Translations under genes and position numbers: made by a program
NCBI GenBank assembly: GCA_028713975.1
Contig: JAQTNE010000007.1
Location: 62,001-126,000, forward strand
Direction: 5' to 3'
DNA: 64,000 nt
From: Sulfuricella sp.
GTDB taxonomy: Bacteria > Pseudomonadota > Gammaproteobacteria > Burkholderiales > Sulfuricellaceae
Notes under the pieces: model-generated
What the model was told of the DNA's origin: nothing
The model's database searches: none
What the model saw: the letters and a program-made list of their open reading frames with translations, nothing else
Part shown: one piece after another, positions 27,770-35,884 of the stretch
Numbering within the stretch: position 1 is the first letter of the stretch
How the letters are laid out: the number at the start of each line of letters is the position of its first letter

Positions 27770-28855
27770 TTAAATCAGGCGCGCGATCAGTCGGAAATCG
27801 CACCCAACCTGGCGCAGGTCGCGCACCGACAACGCCTTGCGCCCCGCCATTTCGCTCAATTCCGGCAGGTCGAACATGCCGCGCGCCTTGTCGCCCAACA
27901 ATAGCGGCGCATAGTACAACACCAACTCATCCACCAGCCCCGCCTGAAGCAAGGCACCGCCCAGGCGGGCACCGGCTTCCACGGTAATCTCATTGCAACC
28001 GCGTCGCGCCAACTCAGCCAATAGCGCAGCGAGATCGACCCGTCCATCCGCACCGGGCAATGCCAGCACTTCCGCCCCGGCGGCACGCAAGGCGGCGGCG
28101 CGTTCGGCGACTTCTGCGGCGCAAACGATCAGGGTTGCGCCGCCTTGCAAAATCTTCGCCGCAACCGGGGTTTGCAGCTTGCTGTCCACCACCACGCGCA
28201 ACGGCTGGCGCGAGGTTTCCACATCGCGCACATTGAGGCTCGGATCATCCGCCAGCACCGTGCCGATGCCGGTCAACATGGCACAGGAGCGGGCGCGCAA
28301 ACGGTGCACATCGCATCGCGCGTCGGGGCCGGTGATCCATTGGCTGACGCCGTTATTCAGCGCGGTTTTTCCATCCAGACTGGCCGCTGTCTTGATCCGC
28401 AGCCATGGTCGCTTGCGTGTCATGCGCGAGACGAAACCCAGGTTCAGCTCCTGCGCCTCGCTTTCCATCAGGCCAGAAACCGTGGGTATGCCCGCCAGTT
28501 CCAGCAGCGCCAGACCATTACCCGCCACCAGCGGATTGGGGTCGCGCATCGCCACCACCACCCGCGCCACCTTGGCGTCAACCAGCGCTTCGGCGCAGGG
28601 CGGGGTGCGGCCATGATGGCTGCACGGCTCAAGCGTAACGTAAACCGTCGCGCCCTGCGCCGCTTCGCCCGCCTGCCGGAGCGCGTTGATCTCGGCATGG
28701 GGCTCGCCGGCGCGCTCATGCCAGCCGGCACCAACCACCTTGCCATCGCGCACCATCACGCAGCCGACACGCGGATTCGGCGTGGTGGTGTACAACCCAT
28801 TCCCGGCCAGACGCAATGCCTGAGCCATAAATTCGTGGTCGTCGGCGGAGAACAT
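27770..28855 (-). CDS. ribD: Bifunctional pyrimidine deaminase/reductase RibD
   Basis: Two steps of riboflavin synthesis in one protein: deamination of the pyrimidine ring and reduction of the ribosyl side chain. The deaminase domain (1-145) has the zinc motif HAEINALRQAGEAAQGATVY and EPCSHHGRTPPCAEALV. The reductase domain (150-361) includes RIKTAASLDGKTALNNGVSQ and WITGPDARCDVHRLRA. The ATG at 28855 follows a GTGAGG SD-like stretch. A GTG at 28864 adds MRQ and lies inside the repeat arm. Confidence 0.95.
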   Translation of the reverse strand: MFSADDHEFMAQALRLAGNGLYTTTPNPRVGCVMVRDGKVVGAGWHERAGEPHAEINALRQAGEAAQGATVYVTLEPCSHHGRTPPCAEALVDAKVARVVVAMRDPNPLVAGNGLALLELAGIPTVSGLMESEAQELNLGFVSRMTRKRPWLRIKTAASLDGKTALNNGVSQWITGPDARCDVHRLRARSCAMLTGIGTVLADDPSLNVRDVETSRQPLRVVVDSKLQTPVAAKILQGGATLIVCAAEVAERAAALRAAGAEVLALPGADGRVDLAALLAELARRGCNEITVEAGARLGGALLQAGLVDELVLYYAPLLLGDKARGMFDLPELSEMAGRKALSVRDLRQVGCDFRLIARLI

Positions 28856-28862
28856 TTGCCTC

Positions 28863-28977
28863 ACCGCAGAGGCGCGGAGACGCGGAGAAAATCATGTTTG
28901 TAACCAACCGCGAAGCAGGAGTTCCTGGCACCGCCCCCGAACAGCATCGTCCTCTGCGCCTCTGCGCCTCTGCGGTT
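28863..28977. repeat. Paired GCAGAGGCGC inverted repeat between nrdR and ribD
   Basis: The left arm ACCGCAGAGGCGCGGAGACG plus CGGAG (28863-28887) pairs with CTCTGCGCCTCTGCGCCTCT plus GCGGTT (28952-28977) around a 64-base spacer. The right arm abuts the nrdR stop codon and the left arm lies directly before the ribD start. Confidence 0.75.
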
Positions 28978-29426
28978 CATTTATCCAGATCCCGGATCAC
29001 ATCCCGGAAATCGTCCACATCCTGGAAGCTACGGTAAACCGAGGCGAAACGGATATAAGCCACCTTGTCGAGCTTGTGCAACTCGTGCATCACCATTTCG
29101 CCGATCTGGCGCGAAGACAATTCGCGCTCGCCCAGGCTCAGCGCCTTTTGCGCAATCCGTTCGATGGCGGCATCGACATATTCAGTCGGCACCGGGCGCT
29201 TGTGCAGCGCGCGCATGAAACTGGTGCGCAGCTTGGCGCGGTCGAATTCATCGCGATTGCCATTCTGTTTGACCACCTGCGGCATGCGCAGCTCGGCGAT
29301 CTCGTAGGTGGTGAAGCGTTTGTCGCAGGACGCGCAACGGCGCCGGCGACGGATGCTGTCGCCTTCCTCGTTCACCCGTGAATCGATCACCTGGGTGTCA
29401 TCAGAGCCGCAGAATGGGCATTTCAT
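28977..29426 (-). CDS. nrdR: Transcriptional repressor NrdR
   Basis: ATP/dATP-sensing repressor of ribonucleotide reductase genes. The start at 29426 gives [17 protein letters not shown], the N-terminal zinc ribbon with CPFC and CASC, followed by the arginine-rich [19 protein letters not shown]. The ATP-cone domain occupies about residues 48-138. The 149-residue length is exact for the family. A longer reading to 29513 runs through an intergenic repeat and is rejected. It lies between glyA and ribD, the usual order. Confidence 0.96.
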   Translation of the reverse strand: MKCPFCGSDDTQVIDSRVNEEGDSIRRRRRCASCDKRFTTYEIAELRMPQVVKQNGNRDEFDRAKLRTSFMRALHKRPVPTEYVDAAIERIAQKALSLGERELSSRQIGEMVMHELHKLDKVAYIRFASVYRSFQDVDDFRDVIRDLDK

Positions 29427-29443
29427 GATGGCGAGCGGCAGGT

Positions 29444-29525
29444 GGCAAGTGGCGAGTGGCGGGCGACGAACACCTTGATGCGCGCGAAGCACGCATCCCT
29501 GGCTACTTGCCACTCGCTACTTGCC
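29444..29525. repeat. Inverted repeat between glyA and nrdR
   Basis: GGCAAGTGGCGAGTGGC (29444-29460) has an inverted near copy GCCACTCGCTACTTGCC at 29509-29525, and a further ACTTGCC half copy just before it. It fills most of the 105-bp gap; no T tract follows on the glyA side. Confidence 0.5.
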
Positions 29526-29531
29526 GTTGAT

Positions 29532-30776
29532 TTAGCCATAAACAGGAAACTTCGCGCACATCGCCTTGACTTCTGTTGCCACGCGGCTGATGACCGCCGC
29601 ATCGGCGGGGGCATCGAGCACGTCGGCGATCAGGTTGGCGAGGTGCTCCGCTTCGATTTCCCTGAAGCCGCGCGTCGTTATCGCGGGCGAGCCGATGCGG
29701 ATGCCGCTAGTCACGAAAGGCTTCTGCGGATCGTTCGGGATGGAATTTTTGTTGGTGGTGATGTGGGCCAGTCCCAGCGCCGCCTCGGCCTCCTTGCCGG
29801 TGATGTTCTTGGAGCGCAGATCGACCAGGAACACATGCGATTCGGTGCGCCCGGAAACGATGCGCAGACCGCGTTCCTGCAGCACCTTGGCCATCACGAT
29901 GGCGTTTTCGATCACCTGCTCCTGGTACTGCTTGAACTCCTTCGACGCCGCCTCCTTGAACGCCACCGCCTTGGCGGCGATCACGTGCATCAGCGGGCCG
30001 CCCTGGATGCCGGGGAAAATCGCCGAATTCAAGGCTTTTTCATGCTGGGCGGAGGACAGAATGATGCCGCCGCGCGGGCCGCGCAGGGTCTTGTGGGTGG
30101 TGCTGGTGACGAAATCGGCGATGCCGACCGGGTTGGGGTACAGTCCCGCGGCGATCAAGCCGGCGTAATGCGCCATATCGACGAACAGGTAAGCGCCAAC
30201 GGCATCGGCGATCTTGCGGAAACGCTTCCAGTCGATGATCAGGGAATAGGCGGACGCGCCGGCCACGATCATTTTCGGCTTGTGCTCGTGAGCCAGGCGC
30301 TCCACTTCGTCGTAATCAATCGCTTCTTCGGAGTTCAGGCCGTAGGTCACGGCCTTGAACAATTTGCCGGACAGGTTGACCGAGGCGCCGTGGGTAAGAT
30401 GGCCGCCGTGTGCCAGCGACATGCCGAGAATGGTGTCGCCGGGCTGCAGCACGGCCATGTAAACCGCCTGGTTGGCCTGGGAGCCGGAATGCGGCTGGAC
30501 GTTGGCGTATTCCGCGCCAAACAGCGCCTTGACGCGGTCGATTGCCAGCTGCTCGGCCACGTCCACATACTCGCAGCCGCCGTAATAGCGCTTGCCGGGA
30601 TAGCCTTCGGCATATTTGTTGGTCAGTTGCGAGCCCTGCGCTTCCATCACCGCCGGACTGGTGTAGTTTTCCGAAGCGATCAACTCGATGTGGTCTTCCT
30701 GGCGGCGGGTTTCATCCTGCATCGCCTGCCACAATTCCGGGTCGAATTTAGCAATGGTCTGGTTTGCGCTGAACAT
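29532..30776 (-). CDS. glyA: Serine hydroxymethyltransferase
   Basis: PLP enzyme that converts serine and tetrahydrofolate to glycine and methylene-THF. The start at 30776 ([20 protein letters not shown]) gives the normal 414 residues. PLP-site motifs are present: [51 protein letters not shown] and the Schiff-base lysine in [14 protein letters not shown]. It stands before nrdR and is probably transcribed with it. A reading from 30791 adds five residues without support. Confidence 0.97.
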   Translation of the reverse strand: MFSANQTIAKFDPELWQAMQDETRRQEDHIELIASENYTSPAVMEAQGSQLTNKYAEGYPGKRYYGGCEYVDVAEQLAIDRVKALFGAEYANVQPHSGSQANQAVYMAVLQPGDTILGMSLAHGGHLTHGASVNLSGKLFKAVTYGLNSEEAIDYDEVERLAHEHKPKMIVAGASAYSLIIDWKRFRKIADAVGAYLFVDMAHYAGLIAAGLYPNPVGIADFVTSTTHKTLRGPRGGIILSSAQHEKALNSAIFPGIQGGPLMHVIAAKAVAFKEAASKEFKQYQEQVIENAIVMAKVLQERGLRIVSGRTESHVFLVDLRSKNITGKEAEAALGLAHITTNKNSIPNDPQKPFVTSGIRIGSPAITTRGFREIEAEHLANLIADVLDAPADAAVISRVATEVKAMCAKFPVYG

Positions 30777-30910
30777 AACGGGCTCTTTCAAAAAAGCAAA
30801 AGGGTGATTTTACCACGTTCGGCCCATTTTCATCTCCTGGAAGCCGCCTCAACGCAGGGCAATCGCACTATGAAGGAAAATTATTCAGGTCGCACGCCAA
30901 TTTACCAGCT

Positions 30911-30932
30911 TCCCCCTTTGCAAAAGGGGGGA
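30911..30932. repeat. CCCCCTTTGCAAAAGGGGG hairpin
   Basis: Short perfect stem TCCCCCTTTG / CAAAAGGGGGGA in the 240-bp gap between glyA and pmbA. It is a single copy of the dispersed family seen at 22662 and 48381. The rest of this gap shows nothing recognisable. Confidence 0.55.
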
Positions 30933-31017
30933 ACCACGTACGACGACACCATGGCCGCGCCGGTGAAATAGGGCGTGATACCCGCCGCCACTCCAGACGG
31001 GAATCCATCGCCATTTT

Positions 31018-32355
31018 TCAATCACCCGCCACGGTCATCTTCTCGATCAATACCGAGCCGCACTGCTTCGAGCCCTGGATCAAGAGGTCATTACCGACTG
31101 CCGCGATCTGCCTGAACATGTCCTTGAGATTACCCGCAATCGTGATTTCTTCCACCGGATGCTGAATTTCGCCGTTCTCCACCCAATAACCCGCCGCCCC
31201 GCGCGAATAATCGCCGGTCACCGGGTTGATGCCGTGGCCGAGCAGTTCCGTCACCACCAGCCCGGTACCCATCATTTTCAGCAATCCGGCGAAATCCTGG
31301 CCGGTGCTTTCGATCACCAGGTTATGGTTGCCGCCCGCATTGCCGGTCGTAACCATGCCCAGCTTGCGCGCCGAATAGCTGCCGAGAAAATAGCCTTGCA
31401 GCACGCCGTCCTTCACCAGATCGCGCGCATGGGTGGCCACCCCCTCGTTATCGAACGGCGAGCTGGCCAGCCCCTTGAAGATGTGCGGCAGCTCGCGAAT
31501 CTGGATGAAAGGCGCGAAAATTTCCTTGCCCAGACTGTCGAGCAGGAAGGAGGATTTGCGGTACAGACTGCCGCCGCTGACCGCACCGACCATGTGCCCG
31601 ATCAGGCCGGAGGCAATCGGCGCCTCGAACAACACCGGGCATTCAGTGGTCTTGATCTTGCGTGCGGCAAGGCGGCGCACGGTGCGCTCGCCCGCCTTGC
31701 GTCCGACCGCTCCGGCACTTTCCAAATCGGCGGCATCGCGCCGCGAGCTGTACCAGTAGTCGCGCTGCATTCCCTGGTCTTCGGCAATCACCGCGCAGCT
31801 GATGTCGTGGCGCGAAGACGGATAGCCCGCCAAAAAGCCCAGGCTGTTACCGTACATGAACAGCGCTTCCTGGGTGGAAACCGAAGCGCCCTCGGAATTG
31901 CCGATGCGCTTGTCCACCGCGAATGCGGCGGCCTCGCAGGTCTTCGCCAGTTCGATCGCCTGCTCCACCGACAAATCCCACGGGTGATACAGGCTGAGAT
32001 CGGGGATTTCTTTGGCCAGCAACTTCTCGTCCGCCAAACCGGCGAATTCGTCGCTGGCGGTGTATTTTGCGATGCTGACCGCCGCCGCCACGGTATCCTT
32101 GACCGCCTGCGGCGACAGGTCGGAGGTGCTGGCATGACCACGTTTCTGGCCGAAATAGACGGTCACGCCCAGCCCTTTGTCGCGGTTGTATTCGATGGTC
32201 TCGACTTCGCCGCGGCGCACCGAAATATTCTGACCGAAGCCCTGCGACACTTCGGCCTCGCAGGCGGTAGCGCCGGCCAGCTTGGACTGTTTCAGGATGT
32301 CCTGGGTAATTTGCCCCAGGCTTTCAACGGAATAGGAAAAACGGGAATTTGACAC
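31018..32355 (-). CDS. pmbA: Metalloprotease PmbA/TldE
   Basis: Partner of TldD in a zinc metalloprotease complex that processes peptides such as microcin precursors and CcdA. The 445 residues show the family pattern: ISVRRGEVETIEYNRDKGLG, GHASTSDLSPQAVKDTVAAA, PVLFEAPIASGLIGHMVGAV and GLVVTELLGHGINPVTGDYS. TldE lacks the HExxxH zinc site of TldD and none is seen here. The GTG at 32355 has a GAGG stretch at SD distance; a TTG at 32379 would add eight residues. Confidence 0.93.
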   Translation of the reverse strand: MSNSRFSYSVESLGQITQDILKQSKLAGATACEAEVSQGFGQNISVRRGEVETIEYNRDKGLGVTVYFGQKRGHASTSDLSPQAVKDTVAAAVSIAKYTASDEFAGLADEKLLAKEIPDLSLYHPWDLSVEQAIELAKTCEAAAFAVDKRIGNSEGASVSTQEALFMYGNSLGFLAGYPSSRHDISCAVIAEDQGMQRDYWYSSRRDAADLESAGAVGRKAGERTVRRLAARKIKTTECPVLFEAPIASGLIGHMVGAVSGGSLYRKSSFLLDSLGKEIFAPFIQIRELPHIFKGLASSPFDNEGVATHARDLVKDGVLQGYFLGSYSARKLGMVTTGNAGGNHNLVIESTGQDFAGLLKMMGTGLVVTELLGHGINPVTGDYSRGAAGYWVENGEIQHPVEEITIAGNLKDMFRQIAAVGNDLLIQGSKQCGSVLIEKMTVAGD

Positions 32356-32426
32356 ATGCACCTCGAAAATTTCAGCCAACGAAATGCTGAATGTCGCTGG
32401 AAAAAGAAATCAATAAAAAGCATTTT

Positions 32427-32559
32427 AACCGCAGAGGACGCGGAGGACGCAGAGGAATTCAAAAACTTTATGAGTAGCTAAATATGGCTCCATAAACGGA
32501 ACCTCTCTCAAGGTGCCAACCCATTGATTTTACTCTGCGTCCTCCGCGTCCTCTGCGGT
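32427..32559. repeat. Paired GCAGAGGACGC inverted repeat between pmbA and darP
   Basis: The arm AACCGCAGAGGACGCGGAGG plus ACGCAGAGGA (32427-32456) has its inverted copy CTCTGCGTCCTCCGCGTCCT plus CTGCGGT at 32533-32559, with a 76-base spacer. It lies between two divergent genes. Confidence 0.75.
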
Positions 32560-32609
32560 GATCGTTAGTTTAGAGGTATCATAGCAACTTTGATTCCATT
32601 TGCGAAACC

Positions 32610-33155
32610 ATGCCTGATTTTGATACCGACACATTCGACGACCAGCCGGAAGGCCCGAGCAAGACCCAGCGCAAACAGGAAATGCACGCGCTGCAAGGTA
32701 TCGGCGAGCAGCTGGTCGAGCTGAACAAGGCCAGACTGGCGCAACTCAACCTGCCAGAAACACTGCTGGATGCCGTCCTTGAGGCAAAACGCCTGACCAA
32801 ACATGAAGCCATTCGCCGCCAGATGCAATACCTCGGCAAGCTGATGCGCACCGTGGATGCGGAACCGATCCAGGCCAAGCTGGACGAATGGAACAATGTG
32901 ACGCGCGCCCATTCGGCCAAGTTCCACCAGATCGAGCATTGGCGCGACCGCCTGCTGTCGAATGAACACGCCTTGAGCGAGTTGTTGGCAGAACACCCCC
33001 GCATCGATATCCAGCAGGTACGCACCCTGATCCGCAACGCGCAGAAAGAAGCCGCCGCCAACAAGCCGCCAAAAAACAGTCGTGTGCTGTTCAAGCTGCT
33101 GCGCGAAACCATTCTCGAACAAAACCCAGGCAACCCGGAGCAGGAACCAGAATGA
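32610..33155 (+). CDS. darP: Ribosome biogenesis factor DarP/YjgA
   Basis: Protein of the YjgA/DUF615 family that helps late 50S assembly. The 181 residues are nearly all helical. They include the family signatures SKTQRKQEMHALQGIGEQLV, EAKRLTKHEAIRRQMQYLGK and LRTLIRN-like VRTLIRNAQKEAAANKPPKN. The protein has an acidic C-terminal tail. The stop overlaps the mogA start in an ATGA pair. The pmbA / darP / mogA order is common in betaproteobacteria. Confidence 0.94.
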   Translation: MPDFDTDTFDDQPEGPSKTQRKQEMHALQGIGEQLVELNKARLAQLNLPETLLDAVLEAKRLTKHEAIRRQMQYLGKLMRTVDAEPIQAKLDEWNNVTRAHSAKFHQIEHWRDRLLSNEHALSELLAEHPRIDIQQVRTLIRNAQKEAAANKPPKNSRVLFKLLRETILEQNPGNPEQEPE

Positions 33156-33712
33156 GTGACGAACAGACAGCCCTGATCGGCCTGGTCACCATCAGCGACC
33201 GCGCCGCCCAGGGCGTTTATGAAGACCAGGGCATCCCGGCGCTCAACGACTGGCTCGGCAACGCGCTAGCCTCGCCGTGGCGCGCCGTGACCCGCCTGAT
33301 CCCGGACGAACAGGCGCAGATCGAAGCCACCTTGCGCCAACTGGCCGACGAGGAAGGCTGCTGCCTGGTACTCACCACCGGCGGCACCGGCCCGGCACCG
33401 CGCGACGTCACACCGGAAGCCACGCTGGCGGTGGCCGACAAGGTGCTGCCCGGCTTCGGCGAACAAATGCGCGCCGTCAGCCTGAAGTACGTGCCCACCG
33501 CCATCCTCTCGCGCCAGGTCGGCGTGATACGCAAGCAATGCCTGATCGTCAACCTGCCCGGCCAGCCCAAGGCCATCAAGGAAACCCTCGACGGCGTGTT
33601 CGCCGCCGTACCCTACTGCATCGACCTGATCGGCGGGCCTTACCTGGAAACGCGGGAAGAAATCATCAAGGCATTCCGCCCGAAATCGGCGATTCGGGTA
33701 AAAGCGCAGTAG
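33152..33712 (+). CDS. mogA: Molybdopterin adenylyltransferase MogA
   Basis: Adenylates molybdopterin before molybdenum insertion. The 186-residue protein has GLVTISDRAAQGVYEDQGIP at the N-terminus, the MPT-binding LVLTTGGTGPAPRDVTPEAT, and VGVIRKQCLIVNLPGQPKAI. The length is usual for stand-alone MogA. It overlaps darP by four bases. About 80 bp of non-coding sequence follows before the convergent small secreted-protein gene. Confidence 0.95.
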   Translation: MSDEQTALIGLVTISDRAAQGVYEDQGIPALNDWLGNALASPWRAVTRLIPDEQAQIEATLRQLADEEGCCLVLTTGGTGPAPRDVTPEATLAVADKVLPGFGEQMRAVSLKYVPTAILSRQVGVIRKQCLIVNLPGQPKAIKETLDGVFAAVPYCIDLIGGPYLETREEIIKAFRPKSAIRVKAQ

Positions 33713-33793
33713 CTCGAGGAATATCCGTGATTTGGACAATCACCGATACGCTTGCCGCCTCTGTCCCAGCAATCGGCTCCGGCGATCAATCAG

Positions 33794-33994
33794 TTATTGT
33801 GGGGTACCTGATTTCCTGCATTGCGATTCCATATAGGGCCCCCGATATTTGACAAAAAAATCACCGGGTGGCGTTTGCGCACACAGGATCGTTCTATCCG
33901 TAGTGTTTATCCATTTATACCACGGCGCCCCGGAAGCGAATGCCGCAAAGCCCGTTAGCGCCAGGATAACCAGTGCTGCGAATCTTGATTTCAC
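33794..33994 (-). CDS. Small secreted protein of unknown function
   Basis: A 66-residue product with a clear signal peptide (MKSRFAALVILALTGFAAFA, cleavage near ASGA) and a short mature domain starting APWYKWINTTDRTILCAQTP. It has two cysteines that could form one disulfide (CAQTPPGDFF and SQCRKSG). WYKW starts with a CAQTxPG motif seem to recur in small secreted proteins of betaproteobacteria, but I cannot assign a function. It lies alone, convergent with mogA. Confidence 0.55.
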   Translation of the reverse strand: MKSRFAALVILALTGFAAFASGAPWYKWINTTDRTILCAQTPPGDFFVKYRGPYMESQCRKSGTPQ

Positions 33995-34030
33995 TTAAAT
34001 ATATCCTTTTTTGAAAGAGTCAGTAACATT

Positions 34031-34059
34031 GGGCGCAATGCCCTTCGGTTATTGCGCCC
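34031..34059. repeat. GGGCGCAAT hairpin downstream of the hydrogenase operon
   Basis: GGGCGCAAT (34031-34039) and ATTGCGCCC (34051-34059) form a perfect nine-base stem with loop GCCCTTCGGTT, 35 bp after the hydL stop. It has no T tract directly after it on the minus strand. It could still act as the operon's 3' hairpin. Confidence 0.5.
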
Positions 34060-34083
34060 TACGCGGCTGCGACTTGCACTTAG

Positions 34084-34100
34084 CCTAAAAACCTCAGTTG
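34084..34100. repeat. Solo end of the MITE-like family at the hydL stop
   Basis: CCTAAAAACCTCAGTTG differs by one base from the terminal repeat of the element at 24796-25035. It spans the hydL stop codon and the last Asn codon. No second end is seen nearby. Confidence 0.45.
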
Positions 34101-35866
34101 ATTTTGACCTCAACCAGTTCTTCGCCGTCCGGGTCGATCACGTGGATCGCACAGGCAATGCACGGATCGAAGCTGTGGATGGTGCGCAGGATTTCGATCG
34201 GCTGTTTGGGATCGTGCAGTTGATGGCCTTTCAGTGCGGCCTCATAAGGGCCGTCCTGCCCCTGTGCATCGCGTGGCCCGGCATTCCAGGTGGAAGGCAC
34301 CACGGCCTGGTAGTTGTCGATCTTGCCGTCCTTGATCACCACCCAGTGCGCCAGCGCGCCACGCGGCGCTTCCATGAAACCGGCGCCTTTGGCCAGCGCG
34401 GGCCAGGTCGAAGGTTCCCATTTTGTTTCGTTGAAGGTCTTCACGTCGCCGCTCTTGATATTGGCAATGAGCTGGTCGTACCAGCCTGGCATGGCATCGG
34501 CGATGATCTTGGTTTCCAGCGTGCGCGCGGCGGTGCGTCCCAAGGTTGAAAACAAGGCGGTTACCGGAAGGTCGAGTTTTTTCAGGGTCATGCCGACCAG
34601 TTCTTTGGTCTGCGGGTGGCCCTTGGCATACAGCATCAACACGCGTGCCAGCGGGCCGACTTCCATCGCTTTGCCTTTCCAGCGCGGTGATTTTATCCAG
34701 GAGTAATCCTTGGCCGTATCCAGATGTTCATAAGGGGGCTTGGGGCCGGTGTAATCAAGATCGGTCTCGCCCTTGTAAGGGTGCAAGCCCTTGTCCTTGC
34801 CCACGCTGTATTTGTACCAGGAGTGCGAGACATATTCCTGAATCTGGTCCTCGGCATTCAAATCCACCGGATGGATGGTGGACAGGTCGCGGTTGAGAAT
34901 CACGCCGGAAGGGATGAGGTAGCTGGATGGATCGCTCATACCCTTTTCCGGGAAGTCGCCGTAGGTCATGAAATTGCCGATACCTTCGCCCTGTGCGCTC
35001 CAGTCCTTGTAAAAACCGGCGATGGCCAGCGTATCCGGCACATACACCTGATCGACGAAAGTGCGCATCTGGCCGATGATGTTCCTGACGTTCTCCAGTC
35101 CCACCATGTTGAGCGAGGTGGCGCTTTCTCCGCCGCGGTAGTGCGGCCCCTTGCCGTGGCCTTGGTGCTCGGGGTGCACGCTGATCGCACAGGGCACGCC
35201 GCCGACCAGGAAATTCGGGTGCGGATTTTTGCCGCCGAAAATGGTGTGCAGCTTGGCGACGTCGCGCTGCCACGCGAGCGCGTCCAGATAGTGTGCGAGC
35301 GCCATCAGGTTGGCCTCCGGCGGCAGCTTGTAGGCCGGGTGCCCCCAGTAACCGTTGGCGAAGATGCCGAGCTGGCCGCCCTCGACAAAGGTCTTCACTT
35401 TCTTCTGCACGTCGGCAAAATAACCGGGCGAGGAGCGCGGATAGGATGGGCTTACGGTCTGCGCGAGTTGCGAGGTGGCCTTGGGGTCGGCTTTCAGCGC
35501 CGACACCACGTCGACCCAGTCCAGCGCGTGCAGATGATAGAAGTGCATGACGTGATCGTGCACATATTGCGCGGCAATCATCAGGTTGCGGATCAACTGC
35601 GCATTGGCCGGCACTTCGACCTTCAGCGCATCTTCCACCGCCCGCACCGAGGCGATGCCGTGCACCAGCGTGCACACGCCGCAGATGCGTTGCGCAAAGG
35701 CCCAGGCATCGCGCGGGTCACGTCCACGCAGGATGATCTCGATGCCGCGTACCATGGTGCCGGCGCTGGAAGCGCGCGTGATGCGGTTATTGGCATCGGT
35801 CTCCGCCTCGATGCGCAAATGGCCTTCGATGCGGGTGATCGGATCGACGACGACGGTCTGGGTCAT
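34094..35866 (-). CDS. hydL: [NiFe]-hydrogenase large subunit, Isp type (group 1e)
   Basis: Catalytic subunit of a membrane-bound uptake hydrogenase that splits H2. The two nickel motifs are complete: RICGVCT with C62 and C65, and DPCIACAIH with C569 and C572. The family start VVVDPITRIEGHLRIE is present. The 15 residues after H575 (VIDPDGEELVEVKIN) are the tail expected to be cut off by the maturation protease encoded in the same operon. 590 residues is normal. It is the last gene of a unit whose order small subunit-isp1-isp2-large subunit matches the hyd/hyn operons of purple sulfur bacteria. Confidence 0.96.
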   Translation of the reverse strand: MTQTVVVDPITRIEGHLRIEAETDANNRITRASSAGTMVRGIEIILRGRDPRDAWAFAQRICGVCTLVHGIASVRAVEDALKVEVPANAQLIRNLMIAAQYVHDHVMHFYHLHALDWVDVVSALKADPKATSQLAQTVSPSYPRSSPGYFADVQKKVKTFVEGGQLGIFANGYWGHPAYKLPPEANLMALAHYLDALAWQRDVAKLHTIFGGKNPHPNFLVGGVPCAISVHPEHQGHGKGPHYRGGESATSLNMVGLENVRNIIGQMRTFVDQVYVPDTLAIAGFYKDWSAQGEGIGNFMTYGDFPEKGMSDPSSYLIPSGVILNRDLSTIHPVDLNAEDQIQEYVSHSWYKYSVGKDKGLHPYKGETDLDYTGPKPPYEHLDTAKDYSWIKSPRWKGKAMEVGPLARVLMLYAKGHPQTKELVGMTLKKLDLPVTALFSTLGRTAARTLETKIIADAMPGWYDQLIANIKSGDVKTFNETKWEPSTWPALAKGAGFMEAPRGALAHWVVIKDGKIDNYQAVVPSTWNAGPRDAQGQDGPYEAALKGHQLHDPKQPIEILRTIHSFDPCIACAIHVIDPDGEELVEVKIN

Positions 35867-35884
35867 GATTTGTTCCTTTTGTTC

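Noticed and set aside
28856-28976. FMN riboswitch upstream of the rib genes
   Set aside because: Only the paired repeat is present; the conserved RFN-element pattern was not recognised here or before ribBX and ribH.
29427-29513. N-terminal extension of NrdR
   Set aside because: It is translated intergenic repeat; the zinc ribbon starts at the ATG at 29426.
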